A DNA stretch of 64,000 bases from Cephalopachus bancanus. Lineage: Eukaryota; Chordata; Mammalia; Primates; Tarsiidae. The stretch spans positions 2,418,001 through 2,482,000 of the forward strand of contig JAPVLO010000275.1 in NCBI GenBank assembly GCA_027257055.1, read 5' to 3'. Position numbers and translations under genes: made by a program. Every line of letters begins with the position of its first letter. Position 1 is the first letter of the stretch. Below are positions 1 to 13,786 of the stretch, piece by piece. The notes beneath the pieces were generated by a model, which saw only the letters and a list, made by a program, of their open reading frames with translations, made no database searches and was not told where the DNA came from.

Positions 1-2637
<2,637 letters not shown>

Positions 2638-5529
2638 TCTTGACTATTCAGTTTAATGACTTTAACATGATCAGTGGAATGTTTATCAATGTGGACACTA
2701 ATTTTTGGGGTAAAAATGCACTGTTTCAGCACTGAGAAAGGAAAGCTACTCAGCAATAGAAGCTTGGGGAAACAGCAACATCTTGAATAAACTCTGGTTG
2801 GTGAAATTGGTTACTTTAGGGATTTTTGATACATCTAAACATTTCACCTCCACAGTAGAATGTGGGTCATTTTTGAAAGACTGTCTTCCCTTTGTAACTC
2901 TCTTCCAGAATCCTTGCCAAGGTTTAAGACTATACTTTCCTCGCCCAGGTGTGCTATTTAATCCCAAGGCCAAGTGAGCCTCCTGGAACCTCGAAGTTCC
3001 ATTTCCTTTCTGGCACTATCACTCAAAACAAAAACCTAGCCAAGAACTCTGAAACACAGCTCCCCTTAGGACCAGTCACACTGGTGCTAACGCAATCTGA
3101 AAAGTCTGCTTCACTGATTTAAACTTTTGCTGGAAGGTGGTCAGGCAACATGTGCTTTTATCCAAGTCCTTAGAGGCTGCAGGAGAAACCTTTCCTTTTC
3201 ACAAGGTCAACCTATTATATTAGAACTATCTCACTGGCACAATAAAGTAAATCATTTCATATAAGTAGTACTTTCTTTACAAGGAAAAAAAATGCACTGT
3301 TCCTGTGTATAAGGTAGTTCACAGTAAAGAAGCAATTAGCAGAAACCTCTCCTTGGCCTCTGTATGTTGAAAACAGACACCTGAAAGCCCAGGAAAGAGC
3401 CTTGACGTATTATTTTACCTTTCAAAACTCAGCTTTGGGCTTCTAGTGAAATCCCCCAAGAACCAATCCAGGTTGCCACTGCTAAGCTCTAGCTTGACTC
3501 TCTTCCTGGGTCACTCTAGAGGCCTACAGAGGGGTTAAGTGGGAAATAGAGGGGGTGGGCCTGCAATGAAGGGATAGATCTTCCTGAATCACTAGCAAAA
3601 CAGGAATGGGCGACTATGCAGGGACACAAGGGAAGGGCCTGATCACCCTCAATCTGTCAATGGGGGTGGGGGTGTGGGAAGGTGGTGGTGGTGGTTTCTG
3701 GAATTCACGCTCTTCAAGGTTTCTGCTGAGCTGTGATTCAGAATCACACACACTGCCTGCTTCTGGCAAAGGCCTTTGAAGTCTTCTCAGTGCACCCCAG
3801 AAGTTTCTGTAACCAATCCCAGGACAGAGCAGCATGTGTCTGGATATACTCTCGGCTTTGGGGGGAATGTATGTGTCTTTCTCAGAGAAGAGAGTGCCTG
3901 ACATGATTAACTGCAGGGCTGGCAGGAGCAGACAGGCTGTGAAAGTTGTAACAAAATAATACTCTTTCCACAGTATCTGCCCCTCTGGTTTATGGAATCA
4001 CTTAAAAATAAGACAGCCACGTATCAATTTCACTCATCTCAAGAGATTTTCTTCACTTCTAATAACATACACAATAAGCACTTAACATTCAAACTAGTCC
4101 CCATTTTATTTATAAATACACATAAATTTTTCAAATAGGATTTCTAAAAATGTTAAGAAATGGTTGTCTTTTAGAAACTAAGAGGGGATAATCCACCTTC
4201 CTATGATTGAATGTTTGGTTTAAACTAAAAAGCAAATGAAACCTGGATCAAGCCTCACTTGCAGGCAGGCCCGCTAGCCAGTACTCAGTGGTACTGGCAG
4301 AAGCCATGGGATGGTGACTACCTGACTGTCTGAGTCACAGATCTCAGTGGTCCCAGACCACATCAAATCCTGGGAAAGAAAACAACAAGGGATTTCTCAC
4401 AGAAAGCATCCACTAAGTCAGCCTATGGGCAGAAAAGATTAGCTAAAAGGAATAATCAAAAGGGATCTTCTTTAATAAGGTCAAATAGCCAGAAAGTGCT
4501 TTTCAGACTGCCTTCCATATTGGAGAAAGGGCAAGGGAGTCTTTGAGTATTTCATCAAGTTCATTTACCAAATACATCTCTACAGAAAAGATGGGCTGGC
4601 ATTAGATTTGATGGCTGAAAATTCTATTGCCATTCAATTCCTTACATTCTCTTAAAAGTCAACAGCTTTTTCAAACTTTCCACAGAGGAAAGAATGTAGT
4701 GACTCCAGGCACAAATGTTCCTGATATACAGAGCAGTTATATTTTTCATGGCAAATTTTAAAAGTGGGTTATATATTAGCCTCTTATTTGGTCAACTAAA
4801 GTTAATAATAGCCCTTGTGGCAAACCGCATTTTCTAAAGAGTGTCATAGCAATTTTCTCATCCTGTCTGCTCTTCTCCAATATGACCTTGCCACCCCTCT
4901 CATTGAGAGGAGGGATCTGCGTCCTGTCCCCTTGATTTTGGGCAGGCTTGTGGCTGCTAGGGTCAACAGAATGCAGCAGATGGGGGGTAAAAGGTATAAT
5001 GCAGCTGCCAGAAATAGGTTATAATGGGTGATGCAGCCTCATTTACCAAGCACATGCACTTGGAGTTCTGAGACTCTATGTGCGAATGGCCCTGAGGCCA
5101 CCATGCTGTAAGGAAACCAAGCCATGTGGAGATGCCACGTATAGGCACTCTGATTGGCAGCACCAGTCTTTGAGTCATCCAAACCCAGGCCCCAGAATGC
5201 GTGTGTGCATGTGCATGATGCTAGCCCCCAGTCTTCAAACCTTCCCAGCTGGGGCCCCAGACATCATGGGGCGAAGACAAGCTATCCCCATTGTACCCTG
5301 GCTGAATCCAGGGAACTTGACAGAAAGACTGTTTTCACCATTAAGTCTTGCAATCTCACTCATGCAAACATATTTTAAAGCCTGACTAAGCTTCAAAGGT
5401 AACATACACCCAGGTCTCTCCTGGTTCAGCTAGCACCTCTCCTTAAATCTCAATAGTCTCACTTGTCTGACTGCTCACGTGGCACCCAATGCCCCCAACT
5501 ACCTGGATCCGGCACAGTATTTGCATCCT
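2638..5529. other. Unassigned non-coding stretch
   Basis: No gene, RNA gene or recognisable transposon was identified. A purine-rich GGTGG and GGGTG low-complexity patch lies at about 3660-3700. Open frames here, the longest being 96 codons on the minus strand at 3614-3904, have no motif I recognise and no convincing splice context. It may be unique intergenic or intronic DNA, or repeats too diverged to see by eye. Confidence 0.5.
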
Positions 5530-5965
5530 CAGGACCACTAACTCTGCTCCAGCAGAGTCACTCATCTAACACATGACTTGTTGATTTAGCCACTATCCTA
5601 CTGAGGGGCATTCTCACTGCTTCCAATGAAAATGGACACTTTTAAATAATATTGGATAGACATCCTCACATATAAATCTGTGTCCCATCTTTAGCTATTT
5701 CCTTTGAAAGATTCTTAAAAATTTGTTTGGAATTGTGGGACACTGAGTATTAGTCTCAAGGATCCTGATGATACTGCCAAATGGTTTTCCTGAAACTCAC
5801 TGCTAGTGAAGCTGAATACAGCTTTAAACCCTGTTGGTCACTTTCATTTTTCTTTTGTGAACTATTTGTCCCAGTCCTTTGGCCATTTGAGAGTGTGAGC
5901 TTTTTCTTATGGACTGGCAGGTGCTCTTTACGGGTACCCTTGGATATTATAAACAGTGAAAGAGC
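5530..5965 (-). mobile_element. Ancient L1 fragment (ORF2 3' region), minus strand
   Basis: The plus strand shows the reverse complement of old mammalian L1 ORF2 and 3' sequence, including TTGTGAACTATTTGTCCCAG followed by a CCTTTGGCCATTT block and the preceding 'gtttcctgaaactcactgc' type segment. It is highly diverged, so the boundaries are approximate and no target site duplication was found. It is much older than the L1 at 1-2637. Confidence 0.6.
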
Positions 5966-8262
5966 ATACTCCATGCTGCTGTGAAGAGGCAGATGCTGCT
6001 GCCTGGGGTGATGGCAGCTACTGATAGGCTGGTGTTAATTCAAAGGGTCTATGGTCCTGAGGGAGGTGAGAAGGATGACGTGAGACAGCAGCCCATAGGA
6101 GCTGTGCAATGGGAGGAACAGATCACTGTTACTGAGCTGAGACCCAAAAGCACGTCCCAGGAAGAATATAACCAACCCTGGAAAGCCCAGAAGTGGCAAA
6201 GACTGGGTCTGTTCCCAGAATACAGCAGAGGTCAATATTCTTGGACCTGAGACACACACTGAGGCCAGAAAGTTAGGGACAAGCCAAAATGGACAGGGCC
6301 CTGTTTCTTCAGGAGGATACTGGGATTCACAGGAAGGACACTGGGAAGCCCTGCGGGGGTGGTGAGCAGGGGCACCTGACCCAGAAGCACTGGTGGGTGG
6401 TGTGGGGAGTGGGCTGGAGTGGGTGCCAGTGCAGGCCAGGTGGAAGGAGTTTGTAGTGGTCCTGGTCAGAGGCCCAGAAGGGAGGAAATGACAAGTCAGC
6501 AGTGATGACGGAAAGAAGGTAATTTTGGTAGTAGCTTCTCATGACTTCATAGCTGATTGGCTATGAGGAGGGACAGCAAAGTGTCAAATGTGACTCCAAA
6601 TTTTCTGAACATCTTGGTATTAGAGATGCCGCTTCTGGAAACAGGAATCCTAGAGAAGAAGTGTGACTGAGGGGTAAGCTTAGAGACCCTGTGGAGCACA
6701 CGGAGGCATCACACAGGCAACGACTCTACCAGACTGGAGCTTGGAAGAAAGTTCTGAGCTGGAGGTGTAACTCAGGAACCTGCAAACTGGTATTTAACAC
6801 CATGAGACTTAAGACAACCCAACAAAAGCTGAGTTAAGAGAAAACAGTGCTCGGGGTTCAGCCTTCAAGGACTCTAACATGTAAAGGTCAGGTAGAGAAG
6901 GAAATACCAAGAACCAGCAAGAGGGATGGAAAAGGGACAGGCACTGGCTGGAATGAAGTAAAAAAACTGTGGCATTCTGGAAGCCAAAGGAGAAGGATGC
7001 ATAAAAAGACTAGGGGGAAAAAAGGAAGAACTGCACATCTGTTAGAAGCCAGAGGAAATAGAAAAGCAGAGCTAAACAGTAATACTTGCTGCTGGGGGAG
7101 GAGTACAATGTCTCCCCCAATTTGGGACTTAGATTTTAACACCCTGCAAGAATCCCAAAGCAAGACTGTTTTCATGATTATTTACAATCACTCTAAGAGG
7201 AGTTCTGCCTTTTCACTCTTGACACTGATGGTAAAAGTGATGGTAAAAGTGCTGGCACCTCCAAACAAATCGAGACTGTAGCACCAAACTGCCTATGTAA
7301 ACTGTGCCTGTGGTCTCCATGTTGTTCACCATCAAACTCAGAGCTACAAAAACCAAAGAACAAACCTGAAACACAGTTTAACTTAAGAGCATCCTTGATG
7401 AAGCAATGGAAAGTAGTCATTGTATTAACTAGCCATCAATAATCACAAGTGTTTCTGATATTCTAGGCACCTTTCCTGAGTGCCCAAGGGTGGGGGAGGT
7501 CCTGAGACAGAGCCCTGATGGTTGCTGGAGTTGCACCCTGAACTAGCTGCATTTCCATGGAATGTCATTTTCACCTAAAAGAATAACTGACAAGCAATGG
7601 TTGTTCTGACATAGGTGTCTGGCAAGCATTCTCTGAAGAGGAGAAGAATGAGCCTGTCACTTCCATGAAAATGCTAATAGTATTTAATTGTCGGTAATAA
7701 AATGTGAGCTTTCCAGTGTAACTTCTTGTACCCACTGCTGGGAGGCTGCTGCTTAACAACCTTTCTGATGAGATTGGCGGTATTAATGAATGTGGTTTTC
7801 TGATAGTGTATAATGAAACATGAAAATACTTGGAAGATCTATCTAACTCAATGAACCATCTTACAAGACACAGGTAGGTAAATATAAGACAGGCCAAAGG
7901 ACTGTAACATAATGGAGTAAATGGAAAGTTCATTGGTGTGGTTTCAGATTCCATGTAGCAACTAGTCTTTAAGAAACTACTTGTTATTGAATTCAGCTAT
8001 AATGTCAAAAAATATCCTCAATTATCTGAAAAGGCAATTTAAATACTCCTCTCTTTTCCAACTACATATCCATGTGGGGCTGGAATCACAACACCACAAT
8101 TGTTTCTCACAACTCAAGAAACAACACATCCCAACTGATGGATTGCAGAAACAGATACGAGAATCTAGTTGTCTTCTGTTACACCAGACATTAGAGATTT
8201 ACAAAAACATAAAACAATGCCACCCTTTTCATGATATTTTTTGGGGTTTTTTTGCCTCAAAA
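5966..8262. other. Unassigned non-coding stretch
   Basis: No gene or RNA was recognised. Open frames of 90-144 codons exist (for example plus 6847-7281 and minus 7571-7954). They show no domain, signal peptide or conserved motif, and they overlap frames on the other strand that are about as long, as expected by chance. GGTGGG-rich patches near 6355-6420 are low complexity. Confidence 0.45.
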
Positions 8263-8338
8263 TAGAAAGAGCTATCTACGATAAACCCACAGTGAACATA
8301 TTGCTAAATGGACAGAAATTTGAAACACTTTTTCATAA
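8263..8338 (+). mobile_element. Short isolated L1 ORF2 fragment (RT domain)
   Basis: About 76 bp match the L1 RT segment around '[19 protein letters not shown]', also seen at 480-545 and 9720-9785. It lies upstream of, and outside, the target-site-duplicated L1 that starts at 8463. It is therefore not part of that insertion, and it is out of order relative to the ORF2 that follows. It may be a remnant of an earlier truncated L1 or a local rearrangement. Confidence 0.7.
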
Positions 8339-9042
8339 AAGATTATCTATGCTTACATATAATGAGTTTATAATTGCAATTTTAGGTTGATATTGAACAA
8401 TTTCTCAGTATTAATCTCCCACAATATTAACAAATATAACCCACATTTAAAGAAAAGCTCTTACACTACACCCAGCAACTAAAGAACATACATTCTACTC
8501 ATCACCACATGGAACATACTCCAAGATCAAGCACATCCTCAGTCATAAATCAAGCATAAGCAAATTCCATAAGATTGAAATACTACCATGAAATACTTCT
8601 CAGATCACAGTGGAATAAAAATAAATATCGCCACCAACAAGATCCTCCCAAAACAAAGAGCATAATGTTGAACAACTTCTGGCTCAACATAGAAATCAGA
8701 TCAGAAATTAAAAGATCCTTGAAAACAAATTAAAACAGACACATCTTATTGAAACCTCTGGGATGCCATGAAGACAATACTAAGAGGGAAATCTGTTAAC
8801 TCTACACACACATATCAAGAAAATAGAACTATCACAAGTCAGCAACCTAACAAATCACCTAAAAGAGCTGAAAAGGCAAGACCACCAAAACTCTAACATC
8901 AACAGAAGAATCCAGATCACCAAAGTAAAAGCCCAACTACAGGACATAGAAGACAGAAGCATCATAGAAAAAAAAAAAATCAATGAAACAAAAAGATGGT
9001 TATTTGAAAGAATAAAGAAGATTGATGGTGCCCTAGTCAGAC

Positions 9043-9044
<2 letters not shown>

Positions 9045-9094
<50 letters not shown>
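9045..9094 (+). repeat. (GT)25 microsatellite within L1
   Basis: A pure GT run of about 25 units follows the L1 sequence for 'KKIDGALVRQ'. The L1 reading resumes past it with a segment missing compared with the L1 at 19279-22853. The array therefore stands in place of ORF2 sequence. Confidence 0.97.
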
Positions 9095-9098
<4 letters not shown>

Positions 9099-11050
9099 AT
9101 GGAAACAAACTCAAAAACTTAAATGAAATGGAGGATTTCCTGATACTGCATAACCACCCGAAGTTGAAACAAGAAAAAAATTGAGACCCTAAACAGACCA
9201 ATAACGATGCAGGAAATTGACTCCATCATGAGAAAATTACCTACACAAAAAAAGCCCTGGACCAGGTGGGTTTCCAGTGGAATTCTACAAAATATACAAG
9301 GAGGAGATGATACCAATTCTACTGAAAGTATTCCAGGCAATCAAGAAAGACAGAATGTTCCCCAAATCCTTGTATGAAGCTAACATCACACTGATACTCA
9401 AATTGGGCAAAGATCCAACAAAGAAAGAGGACTATGGGTCAATATTCCTGATTAACACAGATGCAAAAATTCTTAACAAGATTCTAGCAAATTAGGTCCA
9501 ACAGCATATCTCAAGAATTCTCCACCATGACCAAGTAGGCTTCATCCATCATCCAGGGCTGGTTCAACATCCACAAGACCATAAATGTAATTCAATACAT
9601 CAACAGATGTAAAAACAAGAACCACATGACTATATCATTAGATGCAGAAAAAGCTTTTGACAAAATTCAGCATCCATTCTTGATAAAAACACATAGACAT
9701 ACAGGGAACATACCTCAAAATAGTAAGAGCCATCTATGATAAACCTACAGCCAGCATATTGCTAATTTGACAGAAACTGGAAGCATTTCCCCTGAAAACC
9801 AGAATGAGACAAGGCTGCCCACTCTTACCTCTCCTGTTCAACATAGTGTTGGAAGTCCTAGCTAGAGCATTCAGACAAGAGAAGGATATCAGGAGTAACC
9901 AAACAGGAAAAGAGGAAGTTAAGCTATCCCTCTTTGCTGACAAAATGACCCTATACCTTGAAAACCCAAGGGAATCTGTCAAAAACCTCCTTGCACTGAT
10001 ACAGGACTTGGACAAAGTCTCAGGGTACAAATCAACATGCAAAAGACAGTTACATTTTTATATACCAACAGCAAACAGGCAGAAAACCAAATACAAAGCA
10101 CAATCACATTCACAATAGCCACAAAGAAAATAAACTACCTTAGCATCTTCCTAACCAGAGAAGCGAAAGACATTTTCAAAGAAAACTACAAAACACTGCT
10201 CAAAGAAATCAAAGAATACACAAACAAGCGGAAAAATATTCCATGATCATGAATTGGAAGAATTCAAATCGTTAAGATGTTCATCCTACCCAAAGCAGTC
10301 TACAGATTCAATGCAGTAGCCATTAAATTACCAGCAGCATTCTTCTCAGACCTAGAAATGACAATACAGAAATTCATATAAAAACAGTAACATCCACAAA
10401 TAGCCAAAACAATCTTCAGCAAAAGAAACAAAGCAGGAGGGATCACACTTCCAGACTTCAAACTTTATTATAAAGCTATAATAATCAAGACAGCCTGGTA
10501 CTGGTACAAGAACAGGCATACAGACCAATGGAACAGGACAGAGATTCCAGAAGCAAAACCTCAATTTTTCAACCAACTCATCTTTGACAAAGTCACCAAC
10601 AGCAATCACTGGGGAGAGGAGAACATATTCAGTAAATAGTGTTGGGAAAACTGGCTGACCGCATGCAGAAGAATGAAACAAGACCACTACCTATCACCAT
10701 ACACAAAAAAGTCAACTCTAAATGGATCAAAGACCTAAACATAAAACCTCAAACTATAAGAGTCTTAGAAAACGCAAATGATACCCTTATAGACATTGGA
10801 CTAGGCAACAAATTCCTGATCAGAACCCCAAAGGCCCATGACATAAGAGATAAGATAGAAAAGTGGGACTTTATCAAACTGGCAAGCTTTTGCAAAGCAA
10901 AAGAAATCATCAAGAAAGAGGGGAGATAGCCCACAGAATGGGAAAAAGTATTTGCCAACTGTTTATCTGACAAAGGTCTGACATTCAGTATCTACAAGGA
11001 ACTCAAATGTGCCAAAAGGAAAAAAAATCTACCTTAAAAAGAGGGCAAAA

Positions 11051-11335
11051 GCCGGGCTCGGTGGCTCAGCCTGTAATCCCGCGCCTTTGGGAGGCTGAGG
11101 TGAGTGGATTGCCTGAGCCCGCGGGTTCGAGACCCGCCTGGGCAGCAAGACCTTATCTCTACAATAAATCAAAAAATCAGCCGGGCGTGGTAGCGCATGC
11201 CTGTAATTCCGGCTACTTGGAAGGCTGAGGCGGAAGGATCACCGGAGCCCAGCAGGTCGAGGCTGTGGTGGGCAGGAGCGGCCACTGCACTCCAGTCTGG
11301 GTGACAGAGTGAGACTCCAACTCAAAAAAAAAAAA
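11051..11335 (+). mobile_element. Alu dimer, young local lineage, inserted in L1
   Basis: A full dimeric 7SL-derived SINE ends in a long A tail. The perfect 15 bp duplication AAAAAGAGGGCAAAA lies at 11036-11050 and about 11336-11350. Head GCCGGGCTCGGTGGCTCAGC lacks one base of the usual polymerase III A box (CACGCC becomes CAGCC). The B box GGTTCGAGAC is intact. The right arm carries GTGG-GCAGGAGCGGCCAC, a stem-like variant. It interrupts the host L1 ORF2, so it is younger than that L1. Confidence 0.97.
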
Positions 11336-12034
11336 AAAAAGAGGGCAAAATACATGAATAGACACTTTTCAAAAGAAAACATACAAACAGCCAACAGATA
11401 CAAAAAAAATGCTCAGCCTCACTTTTTGTGGGAGTGTAAATTAGTACAAACTCTGTGGAAAACAGTGGTGATTTCTAAAAGATTTAAAAATTGACCTTCC
11501 ATAAGACACTGCAATCCCCATTCTGGGAATATACCCCGAGGATTTAAATCATCCTACAAAAAAAATACCTGTGCACACACATTTATTGTAGCTCTATTCA
11601 CAATAGCAAAAACATGGAACCCACCGTGCTGCCCATAGAAAGTTGACTGGATAAAAAAAAAGTGGTACTAATGCATGATGGGATATTATACAGCCATAAA
11701 GAGGACAAAATTATGAACTTGGCAACAACTTGGATGGATTTAGAGTTTATCATACTCAGTGATCTATCGCAGAAACAAAGAACAGAGTACCACATGTTTT
11801 CACTCAGAAGTAGACTTTGAACATTTATCATAACACTACAAGAAAGGGTTTGGCAGTAGTGGAACACAGTCAGGGGAAGTTGGGGAGCACATAACATCAT
11901 CAAAGGTATCTGATCCGAAACCAGGCGAAGTGAGGATCAACCTTCACCTGTACATAGACCACTTATGTGGTACCCTACATCTTTAAATTAAAATACATCA
12001 ATAAATAAATAAAGATAAAGAGAGAGAAGCTCTT

Positions 12035-12471
12035 TGGGAACCTTAATAAACTTTGAGAATGAATAAGGATCCTAAGACCAAAAATTTTGAGAACCAGCAT
12101 CTTAAAGCACCCGCTTTAGAAAAAAGGAAGCTAATCCTAAAAGAAAGGGACATTTCAAAGCAGTGGGCTTCGCTACAGTGTTTCTGAGCACCTGAAATGT
12201 CTCAGAACTGCAACTTATTAATTTTAAAAAAGAATGACTGGAAGGTGAAGAATGGTACAGTGAATGCGGATGGTTCTCCTGATGAGTGATGCCTTGAGAA
12301 GGACTAATGAAGTGGTGGAGGCAGGATAGGGAGGCTGAGTTAATGCAGAATCAGCTCAGGAGTGACATTGCTCCCCTGTGCTCATCTTTTGGCCTGGGCC
12401 AATGAAAACCATGAATATACATGCATCTGAACTTTGTTATGAATTGATTCATTTTCTCAACTGGCTCTTTA
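12035..12471. other. Unassigned non-coding stretch
   Basis: This lies between the L1 tail duplication and an Alu duplication. No gene, repeat family or regulatory motif was recognised. Confidence 0.5.
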
Positions 12472-12489
12472 AAAATTTTTAGTAATTTT

Positions 12490-12789
12490 ATTTTCTTATT
12501 TTTATTTTTTGAGTTGGAGTCTCACTCTGTCTCCCAGACTGGAGTGCAGTGGCCGCTCCCGGCCACCGCAGCCTCGACCTGCTGGGCTCTGGCAATCCTT
12601 CTGCCTCAGCCTTCCAAGTAGCTGGAACTACAGGCACGTGCTACCACAACTGACTAATTTTTTGAATTATTGCAGAGATGAGGTCTCACCAAGTTGCCCA
12701 GGCGGGTCTCGAACCCGCGGGCTCAGGCAATCCACTCACCTCAGTCTCCCAAAGTGCGGGATTACAGGCTGAGCCACCGAGCCCGGCTG
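12490..12789 (-). mobile_element. Alu dimer, young local lineage, minus strand
   Basis: Reverse complement of the same Alu lineage as at 11051. Poly-T/AT tail is at the left, and the GAGCCCGGC head is at the right. The perfect 18 bp duplication AAAATTTTTAGTAATTTT lies at 12472-12489 and 12790-12807. The right arm shows the perfect stem GTGGCC...GGCCAC (minus-strand sense) near 12552-12569. The B box complement is intact. Confidence 0.97.
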
Positions 12790-12807
12790 AAAATTTTTAG
12801 TAATTTT

Positions 12808-13189
12808 TTGTGACATTTTAAATTTTTAAAAATAAAATTTAAACTACATTTTCACTTGAAATCTCTCATGCTTTTCTGTTTAGAAACTGCTTCTGTCACT
12901 TCAATATTATACCAGCTTTTAAAAATTTTCTTCTTTTAAAAAAAAAATAGAGGAATAGACCCAAGGAGTGTGACTGCTGCAGTGGCTGGGGTGGGGGGCA
13001 GGATCAGAGTGGGCATCAAGCTTTTGGACACACTGCCAGCTCCACCGATGACTTCAAGGTGGTCAAGATAATGTGTGTTACCCGTGCACTCCAGGAATGG
13101 TAAAAGGTCATGGAGGAAGATGTGTGGGATGCTCCAAGGGCCAGCTCTAGAAATGGCACATCAGCCTACCTCATTTAAGCCATGGATTC
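12808..13189. other. Unassigned, AT-rich at the left
   Basis: Nothing recognisable as a gene. An A/T-rich patch at 12808-12960 follows the Alu. A G-rich stretch (GGGTGGGGGG) lies near 12990. Confidence 0.45.
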
Positions 13190-13320
13190 TGTGGCTTGGA
13201 CAAATTAGATAATTGTAATGTGCCTCAGTTTCCTCATCTATACAATAAGGGTAGTAGCCCCTCCCTAGTAAGGTTTGTCAGAGGATTAAGTGATACATGT
13301 AAAGCACACAAAGCTGGGCT
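13190..13320 (-). repeat. MIR SINE, minus strand
   Basis: It contains the MIR core in reverse orientation: TCAGTTTCCTCATCTATACA, then a variable spacer, then GGATTAAGTGATACATGTAA and AAGC. Mammalian-wide and old, with approximate limits. Confidence 0.7.
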
Positions 13321-13321
13321 G

Positions 13322-13665
13322 GTGCTACGGTTTGAATGTTCCCTCCAAAACTCATACGGAAACTTAGTCCCCAATGTGGCAGGTTGGGAGGTGGGACCTT
13401 TAAGAGGTGACTGGGTCATAGATTAATAGATTAATAGACTCATGGGTTATTACAGGAGTGAGACTGGTGGCTTCATAAGAGGAAGAGAGATGTGAGCCAG
13501 CATGTGAGTACACTCAGCCCTCCCCATATGACACCAGCAAGAAGGCCCCCACTAGAATACTGTCCCTCGACCTTGGACTTCTCAGGCTCCATAACTCTAA
13601 GAAATAAATTTATTTCTTTATGAGCTACTTCGTTTCAGGTATTGTTATCCAGCTGAGTACATAAT
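13322..13665 (+). mobile_element. MaLR-type solo LTR (MST/MLT1 group)
   Basis: Starts GTGCTACGGTTTGAATGTTC, with the typical 'cccaatgtggcaggttgggaggtgg' body and a 'gtgactgggtcat' block. The 3' third holds 'ccttggacttctcaggctcc', an AAGAAATAAATTTATTTC polyadenylation region (AATAAA) and a final 'gttatccagc'. No internal retroelement sequence adjoins it, so it is a solo LTR. The subfamily assignment is by recall of the consensus and is not certain. Confidence 0.75.
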
Positions 13666-13689
13666 AAGCACTAAAATTACCTATAAGGC

Positions 13690-13786
13690 TGGGGCATAAA
13701 AACCCAGAATCATCTATGTCTTGGAAAATGGATCCCTTGGAGTACACTCAGAATTTGTTCCTCCAGATCAGTCAACCAAAGCTTTT
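13690..13786 (+). pseudogene. Mariner transposase relic, 5' portion (split by L1)
   Basis: The plus strand reads 'GVHSEFVPPDQSTKAF' at about 13738-13786. This matches the mariner transposase block (EFVPPGQTVN..FY) found just before the second catalytic aspartate. The reading is interrupted by the L1 at 13784-15440 and resumes at 15441 with 'FYLEVLRRL'. The mariner 5' half is absent: it is replaced upstream by unassigned bases and the MaLR LTR. Confidence 0.85.

Larger units (their letters stand above)
8463..12022 (+). mobile_element. LINE-1, 5'-truncated, with target site duplication; interrupted by (GT)n and an Alu
   Basis: ORF2 runs from the linker after the endonuclease through RT and C-terminus to a 3' UTR and A-rich tail near 12020. 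Flanking direct repeats AGAAAAGCTCTT (8451-8462) and AGAGAAGCTCTT (12023-12034) match at 11 of 12 bases and define the insertion. The RT box reads FADK at 9933-9944 instead of FADD, and there are many stops. A GT microsatellite replaces part of ORF2 at 9045-9094. An Alu sits at 11051-11335. The C-terminal cysteine motif is missing: the frame jumps near 11420 from the region before it to 'LWECKLVQ', a deletion of roughly 100-150 bp. Confidence 0.93.

Noticed and set aside
7571..7954. 127-codon minus-strand frame
   Set aside because: No motif, and composition like random AT-rich sequence.
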